From assembly GCA_023429785.1 (NCBI GenBank), contig JAEZDD010000001.1, positions 1-64,000 of the forward strand: a stretch of 64,000 nucleotides of DNA, read 5' to 3'. Source of the DNA: Bacillota bacterium (GTDB lineage Bacteria; Bacillota; Clostridia; Oscillospirales; Ruminococcaceae). Of the stretch, positions 59,554-64,000 are shown one piece after another. The position numbers and the translations under genes are program-made. Each line of letters begins with the position of its first letter. The stretch's first letter is position 1. The notes beneath the pieces are model-generated. The model was not told where the DNA came from, did not search any database, and was given only the letters and a program-made list of their open reading frames with translations.

Positions 59554-59582
59554 TTGACATTATATTCATTGTGTGGTATATT
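59554..59582 (+). promoter_or_regulatory. Sigma-A promoter of birA
   Basis: TTGACA (59554-59559), 17 bp and TATATT (59577-59582), 25 bp before the start. Confidence 0.75.
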
Positions 59583-59606
59583 TAAAAAAAACCTAGGAGT
59601 ATTATA

Positions 59607-60584
59607 ATGGAACTTAAACACGCTGTTTTAACTTTTCTTGAAAACAACAGAGGTAACAATATTTCAGGCGCAAGCCTGGCGAGCGAGCTGAAGGTTACAC
59701 GAAGTGCAGTCTGGAAGGCGATAAAAGCCTTGCAGGACGAGGGATATGACATAACAGCTATGACAAACAAGGGGTATTGCCTCGCTGAAAATTCAGACAT
59801 TCTTTCAGCAATGAGCATATCCCCATTCTTGTCCGGACAAGCAAGCGACTTCAAGCTTGAGGTTTTTAAAACCATAGATTCAACAAATAATTATGCTAAA
59901 AAGCTCGCACAATTGGGTTCCCCTCAAGGCACTGTCATCATTTCAGAGGAGCAGACCGCCGGCCGTGGACGACTCGGGCGAAGCTTTTTTTCCCCGCCCT
60001 CAACCGGTATTTATATGAGCATTATCCTGCGCCCAAGGGTTTCCGCCGAGCATTCTCTGTTGATTACAACAAGCGTTGCTGTCGCTGTCGCTAAGGCTAT
60101 TGAGGACACTACGGGGATTGAAACACAGATTAAGTGGGTCAACGACATATATTATAGCGGGAAGAAAATATGCGGAATCCTCACTGAAGCCTCGATGGAT
60201 TTTGAGAGTGGTGGCCTTGAATACGCAATCGTCGGCATTGGCATAAACGTTTCAACAATGCGGGAGGAATTCCCCGAACAGCTTAAGGAAACAGCTACTT
60301 CAATTTTTTCAAGAAAAATCAAGAGGTCAATACGAAGCGCTTTAATCGGAGAAATTCTCAATAATATTTCAAGGATTTGTAATAATGTTGAAAATGCTGA
60401 ATTCCTTGAAGAATACAAAAAACGCTCATTTTTGATTGGTCAAGACATCTGGGTAATCAGCAATGACAAGTACGAGCCGGCTGTTGCAATCGACATTGAC
60501 GAAAAAGCGAGGCTGGTTGCCCAGTTCCCAGACGGGAGCATAAAGCTGCTGAACTCAGGAGAAGTCAGCGTGAGAAAAAGATAA
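59607..60584 (+). CDS. birA: Biotin-protein ligase with repressor domain
   Basis: This 325-residue protein has an N-terminal winged-helix domain (1-65, with SELKVTRSAVWKAIKAL), a central ligase domain with the biotinyl-AMP loop GRGRLGRSF near 113-121 and a C-terminal SH3-like domain. It attaches biotin to acyl-carrier enzymes and, with its DNA-binding domain, can repress biotin genes. No biotin synthesis or transport gene is next to it. TAGGAG precedes the ATG. Confidence 0.93.
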   Translation: MELKHAVLTFLENNRGNNISGASLASELKVTRSAVWKAIKALQDEGYDITAMTNKGYCLAENSDILSAMSISPFLSGQASDFKLEVFKTIDSTNNYAKKLAQLGSPQGTVIISEEQTAGRGRLGRSFFSPPSTGIYMSIILRPRVSAEHSLLITTSVAVAVAKAIEDTTGIETQIKWVNDIYYSGKKICGILTEASMDFESGGLEYAIVGIGINVSTMREEFPEQLKETATSIFSRKIKRSIRSALIGEILNNISRICNNVENAEFLEEYKKRSFLIGQDIWVISNDKYEPAVAIDIDEKARLVAQFPDGSIKLLNSGEVSVRKR

Positions 60585-60590
60585 GCACAA

Positions 60591-60623
60591 CAAAAAACCC
60601 TCAAGGATAAAACCTTGAGGGTT
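60591..60623 (-). terminator. Terminator of gap
   Basis: On the minus strand a perfect 11-bp stem (60613-60623 with 60596-60606 in plus coordinates) is followed by a T run. It also lies just after birA but lacks a T run in that direction. Confidence 0.85.
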
Positions 60624-60654
60624 AAATTATTGCTTTGACTTAGTTAATGTGAAA

Positions 60655-61671
60655 TTAAGCTAATTCAGCGAAATACTTGATTGTTCTAACCATTTGTGAT
60701 GTGTATGAATTTTCATTGTCATACCATGAAACAACCTGAACCTGATATAGACCGTTTCCGAGGTCTGAAACCATTGTCTGAGTTGAATCAAATAGTGAGC
60801 CATAAGAAATACCGATGATGTCAGAAGAAACTAGCTCTTCTTCTGTGTATCCGAATGAAGCTGATGAAGCAGCCTTCATAGCGGCATTAATGCTAGCCTT
60901 AGTAACATTCTCGCCCTTAACAACAGCAACAAGAATTGTTGTTGAACCTGTTGGAACCGGAACTCTTTGTGCTGAACCGATTAGCTTTCCGTTTAGCTCA
61001 GGAACAACAAGGCCGATAGCCTTAGCAGCACCAGTTGAGTTAGGAACGATGTTGCAAGAAGCAGTTCTGGCTCTTCTTAGGTCACCCTTTGGATGAGGTC
61101 CGTCAAGAGTCATCTGGTCACCGGTCCAAGCGTGAACTGTTGTCATGATACCGCTCTGGATTGCAGCGAAATCGTTAAGTGTCTTAGCCATTGGAGCTAG
61201 ACAGTTTGTTGTGCATGAAGCAGCTGAGATGATTGTATCATCCTTGGTAAGGATGTTTTCGTTAACGCTAAATACAACTGTTGGTAGGTCGTCGCCAGCA
61301 GGAGCTGAAATAACAACCTTCTTAGCACCGGCATCAATGTGAGCCTGTGACTTAGCCTTTGAAACATAAAAGCCTGTGCACTCAAGAACTACGTCAACGC
61401 CGATTTGGCCCCAAGGTAGGTTCTTAGCGTCTTTTTCAGCATAAATCTTGATTGTCTTGCCGTCAACTGTGATTGAATCTTCACCAGCTGTAACCTTATC
61501 TGCAAGAGCATATCTTCCCTGAGCTGAATCGTATTTTAATAGATGAGCTAGCATTTTTGGGCTTGTTAAGTCGTTGATAGCAACAACTTCATAACCTTCT
61601 GCTCCAAACATTTGTCTGAATGCAAGACGTCCAATACGTCCAAAACCATTAATTGCAACTTTAACTGCCAT
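60655..61671 (-). CDS. gap: Glyceraldehyde-3-phosphate dehydrogenase, type I
   Basis: This 338-residue NAD-dependent glycolytic enzyme has the Rossmann motif NGFGRIGRLAFR at 8-19, the catalytic SCTTNCLAP near 150-158 with the nucleophilic Cys and a His in HAWTGDQ. The C-terminal WYDNENSY block is standard. The narrow codon choice indicates high expression. AGGAGG precedes the ATG. No pgk or tpi gene follows, unlike in many Firmicutes; birA converges instead. Confidence 0.96.
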   Translation of the reverse strand: MAVKVAINGFGRIGRLAFRQMFGAEGYEVVAINDLTSPKMLAHLLKYDSAQGRYALADKVTAGEDSITVDGKTIKIYAEKDAKNLPWGQIGVDVVLECTGFYVSKAKSQAHIDAGAKKVVISAPAGDDLPTVVFSVNENILTKDDTIISAASCTTNCLAPMAKTLNDFAAIQSGIMTTVHAWTGDQMTLDGPHPKGDLRRARTASCNIVPNSTGAAKAIGLVVPELNGKLIGSAQRVPVPTGSTTILVAVVKGENVTKASINAAMKAASSASFGYTEEELVSSDIIGISYGSLFDSTQTMVSDLGNGLYQVQVVSWYDNENSYTSQMVRTIKYFAELA

Positions 61672-61704
61672 AATTAATAATCCTCCTAAATATTTTCTAT
61701 TACT

Positions 61705-61733
61705 ATTTTAAACCAAAAAATATATTTTTGCAA
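61705..61733 (-). promoter_or_regulatory. Likely promoter of gap
   Basis: TTGCAA (61728-61733), 17 bp and TAAAAT (61705-61710) on the minus strand, about 34 bp before the start codon. Confidence 0.55.
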
Positions 61734-61906
61734 GTACTTTGACAAAAAATTAACTTATTTTTTCAAATTTTATCTAGCTCACAAAAAACTAATTTTTATT
61801 AAACTATTATATGTTTATTTTCATTATATATTATTTTTATTAAATCCTTATTTTGATATATTTTGCTAAAATTTTAAACATTTTACATTATTTTTACTTT
61901 CACATA

Positions 61907-61935
61907 TTTACAATTTATTAATTTGAAGCTATAAT
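61907..61935 (+). promoter_or_regulatory. Promoter of the histidine kinase gene
   Basis: TTTACA (61907-61912), 17 bp and a perfect TATAAT (61930-61935). A second TATAAT lies at 61948-61953 without a good -35 box. Confidence 0.65.
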
Positions 61936-62016
61936 AATTATTTAAGGTATAATCATTGATTTAATAGGAATTTTACTATATATAAGTCATTTTTTCTAAA
62001 AGGTGTGAAACTGATA

Positions 62017-63117
62017 ATGAATAAAAAGTTGCAAATATTATGCGAAGTATTTTCTAATTCAACAACCACAAGCGCTATGATAACAGATGGAGAATTTAAT
62101 TTGCTTTGGACTAACAATGAAGATTTGATTGATTTGACAGGGGAAAATATCAGCTCATGTATTTCCTTCCCTCATAATTATCAGAAGGAAGATAATGTTA
62201 TTGCCCAAGCTTCATTTAATGATAATAATTTCTCAATTAATTTGCTTCCTGTTTTTGAAGGCAATAAGCTAGTTGGCTTTTTATTAAGGCTCATCACTCA
62301 TAAGGAGCTTAATGACCATCAGCTCAACAGGGATTTTAACGAAAGTCAGGTTGAATATTTCTCTCATATTCGAGGACATGTTTCTGGAATTATTAGCTGC
62401 TGTATGATGCTATCAGAGTCACTTGAACAGCATGAGCTTTATGATGAGCTTAATGTTTTGAATAATCAGCTTAATTATTGCTATAAGCTTCTCGCGAGCT
62501 TGCTAAATCGCTCTGAAATTGCCAAATATTCTTTTGCCCTTCACAATATCACCAGAGTAAATGCCGGGAACTTTATAAATGATATTATTATGATTGTGAA
62601 TGCTTTGTTAAGAAGCACTAACATTTCTGTTGAATCCACTGTCAAGAACGATGTTTTCATTGACGTTGATGCTGACCGCTTTGTCGTTTTGCTTCTTAAT
62701 ATAATCGTCAATGCTGTTCAGAATAATATTGAAGAAAAACGGGAGATTTGCATTTCGCTCACCAGTGATGATAATAATGCAATCCTCAGCATTTTGGATA
62801 ACGGTAATGGAATGTCAAAGGAAACCATCGAGAGCATCTTTTCAAAAACAACACAGGGGACTGTTAATACAATGAATTTTGATAAGAAGTCTTCACTCGG
62901 TTTTTATATCATTAATTATTTTTGTAATGCCTTTAAAGCAACTATGTATCTTTCCTCAAAGGAAAATGAAGGAACCACCATTTCTCTTAGAATCCCTTTG
63001 AGCAAGGATAATAATTTCCCCGACTTTGTTGAAAGCAAAACTTCAGAATATCTTACGAATCGTTTTTCTAATATATATGTTGCTCTATCTCAGATTGTCG
63101 AAATAAAATTTTTCTAA
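62017..63117 (+). CDS. Orphan soluble histidine kinase-like protein
   Basis: This 366-residue protein has an N-terminal PAS-like domain (about 5-100) and no membrane span. A degenerate HisKA-like region follows, with SHIRGHVSG near 115. The ATPase domain has the N box NIIVNAVQNN near 230 and the G1 box LDNGNGMS near 263. The G2 box is reduced to SLGFYI in place of GLGL. No response regulator is adjacent. AAAGGTG precedes both a GTG at 62005 and the ATG at 62017; I prefer the ATG on spacing. Kinase activity is uncertain. Confidence 0.75.
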   Translation: MNKKLQILCEVFSNSTTTSAMITDGEFNLLWTNNEDLIDLTGENISSCISFPHNYQKEDNVIAQASFNDNNFSINLLPVFEGNKLVGFLLRLITHKELNDHQLNRDFNESQVEYFSHIRGHVSGIISCCMMLSESLEQHELYDELNVLNNQLNYCYKLLASLLNRSEIAKYSFALHNITRVNAGNFINDIIMIVNALLRSTNISVESTVKNDVFIDVDADRFVVLLLNIIVNAVQNNIEEKREICISLTSDDNNAILSILDNGNGMSKETIESIFSKTTQGTVNTMNFDKKSSLGFYIINYFCNAFKATMYLSSKENEGTTISLRIPLSKDNNFPDFVESKTSEYLTNRFSNIYVALSQIVEIKFF

Positions 63118-63126
63118 TATTTTTAT

Positions 63127-63171
63127 AATAGCTTTCTTTTTGTATAAAATTCAAAAAGGGCTATTTTTTTA
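63127..63171 (+). terminator. Terminator after the kinase gene
   Basis: AATAGC...CTTTTTG pairs with CAAAAAGGGCTATT with small bulges and ends in a T run. Confidence 0.7.
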
Positions 63172-63303
63172 TTAAATTTATTCTTGCTTTTTTCTTCTAA
63201 AAATAGTACAATATTTAATAATGGTTTTGTAAGGGCACAAGCTATGCTCTTATTAAACAAAAAATGAACAACGCTATTTGCTGTCGTTGAAAGGAATGTT
63301 AAT

Positions 63304-64000
63304 ATGCCGATTAAGTATGTGTTTGTGACTGGCGGAGTGGTTTCTGGGCTTGGAAAAGGTATTACTGCTGCATCTTTAGGAAGACTTCTGAAAGCCAGAG
63401 GCTATAAGGTAACTATTCAGAAATTTGACCCATATATCAATGTTGACCCGGGGACAATGAGCCCTTATCAGCACGGGGAGGTTTTTGTCACCGATGACGG
63501 CGCCGAAACTGACCTTGACCTTGGACATTATGAAAGATTTGTTGACGAAAATCTTTCGGTGAACTCGAATGTTACCACCGGCAAAATATATTGGAACGTA
63601 TTGAATAAGGAGCGTCGAGGCGACTATCTCGGTGGGACTGTTCAGGTTATCCCTCACATCACCAACGAAATAAAGGAAAGAATTTATAGAGTTGGCAAGG
63701 AGAAAAACACTGACGTTGTCATCACTGAAATCGGCGGAACTGTCGGCGATATCGAAAGCACACCATTTCTTGAAGCAATAAGACAGGCGGCTGTTGAAGT
63801 CGGACGTGAGAACTCGATGTTTATCCATGTTACACTCGTTCCTTTTATCGCCGGCTCAAACGAGCTTAAATCAAAACCGACTCAGCACTCTGTTAAGGAG
63901 CTTTTATCCCTTGGGATTCAGCCGAATATTCTTGTTTTAAGAAGTGAACAGCCTATTCCTGAGGAAATGCGCAACAAAATCAGCCTTTTCTGTAACGTTC
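63304..64000 (+). CDS. pyrG: CTP synthase, 5' part
   Basis: The frame is open from ATG 63304 to the end of the window, giving the first 232 residues of the synthetase domain. PyrG marks are VTGGVVSGLGKG at 8-19 (P-loop), KFDPYINVDPGTM near 39-51, HGEVFVTDDGAETDLDLGHYE (its core DDGAETDLDLG is near 64-74) and VITEIGGTVGDIES near 137-150. It aminates UTP to CTP using ATP and glutamine; the glutaminase domain lies outside the window. AAAGGA precedes the ATG. Confidence 0.95.
   Translation, partial: MPIKYVFVTGGVVSGLGKGITAASLGRLLKARGYKVTIQKFDPYINVDPGTMSPYQHGEVFVTDDGAETDLDLGHYERFVDENLSVNSNVTTGKIYWNVLNKERRGDYLGGTVQVIPHITNEIKERIYRVGKEKNTDVVITEIGGTVGDIESTPFLEAIRQAAVEVGRENSMFIHVTLVPFIAGSNELKSKPTQHSVKELLSLGIQPNILVLRSEQPIPEEMRNKISLFCNV

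Larger units (their letters stand above)
61672..62004. other. AT-rich divergent spacer between gap and the kinase gene
   Basis: This 333-bp stretch has no gene. It holds the gap promoter near its left end and the kinase promoter near 61907-61935. The region between is made of A and T runs in which I see no conserved structure. Confidence 0.6.

Noticed and set aside
59528..59560. Possible BirA operator upstream of birA (TTGTTAAT and GTTGACAT)
   Set aside because: The second half-site has two mismatches, the spacing is 17 rather than about 14-15, and it coincides with a -35 box.
63226..63255. GGGC followed by a hairpin in the pyrG leader, suggesting CTP-sensed attenuation as in Bacillus
   Set aside because: The best promoter (TTGCTT-17-TACAAT, 63184-63212) would start about 14 nt before the GGGC, and the hairpin has no T run, so the known mechanism is not supported.
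1..64000. CRISPR array, tRNA gene, prophage or complete insertion sequence
   Set aside because: No regularly spaced repeats, cloverleaf sequences, phage genes or transposase frames were seen on either strand.

Overview
The window comes from the chromosome of an AT-rich, spore-forming, strictly anaerobic Firmicute. Clostridia close to Ruminococcaceae/Oscillospirales is the best guess. Spore genes (sleB, a CotF-like coat protein, ytaF), anaerobic redox genes (rubredoxin, flavodiiron protein, EFR1-type ferredoxin, 2-hydroxyacyl-CoA dehydratase-type genes), GTP-type PEP carboxykinase and a pyrophosphate-type phosphofructokinase all fit this. Ribosome binding sites are mostly GGAGG-like. Many genes have consensus sigma-A promoters with 17-bp spacers. 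I see no prophage, intact insertion sequence, CRISPR array or tRNA.

Layout. Positions 1-105 hold a very strong leftward promoter and the first ~70 nt of its transcript, probably a stable-RNA operon outside the window. Positions 316-9153 are housekeeping: sleB, an HD hydrolase, pyrophosphatase, a sugar isomerase-like protein, coaX with a pantothenate-type ECF S component, ppk and the rubredoxin/flavodiiron pair. Positions 9421-14469 are the CIRCE-controlled hrcA-grpE-dnaK-dnaJ locus. Positions 15740-22422 are the phosphate regulon pstS-pstC-pstA-pstB-phoU-phoB-phoR behind PhoP-box-like repeats. Positions 22642-35519 hold rlmD, a DUF6323/DUF6179-like pair next to a probable small RNA, pckG, glpK, fetAB, two GNAT-fold proteins, a Crp/Fnr regulator divergent from an Fe-S protein, a CotF-like coat protein and an EFR1 protein.

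Positions 35809-41635 are the most accessory-looking part: a DUF4405 membrane protein, then a four-gene operon made of a lipoprotein that joins a solute-binding domain to a VWA domain, an XpaC-like protein, a second solute-binding-like protein and TelA. Positions 41739-49884 hold small enzymes, a cation efflux protein, GtrA, a nucleotidyltransferase/HEPN pair, a flippase, deoD and small proteins. Positions 49915-64000 hold PPi-PFK, two proteins of unknown function, two TrkA/RCK proteins, a split dehydratase-activase gene pair, ytaF, birA, gap, an orphan histidine kinase and the 5' part of pyrG.

The most striking observations are: (1) PstS has its two halves in swapped order, a circular permutation, while keeping a lipoprotein signal; (2) a ~109-nt small RNA gene at 25461-25569 with a consensus promoter, internal stems and a strong terminator; (3) the VWA/XpaC/solute-binding/TelA operon; (4) a perfect Crp/Fnr-type palindrome centred 41.5 bp upstream of the predicted start of the Fe-S gene, next to the regulator gene; and (5) several unexplained structured intergenic elements (a 58-bp twin-hairpin repeat in two copies, a 25-bp-arm palindrome and a 336-bp structured region).
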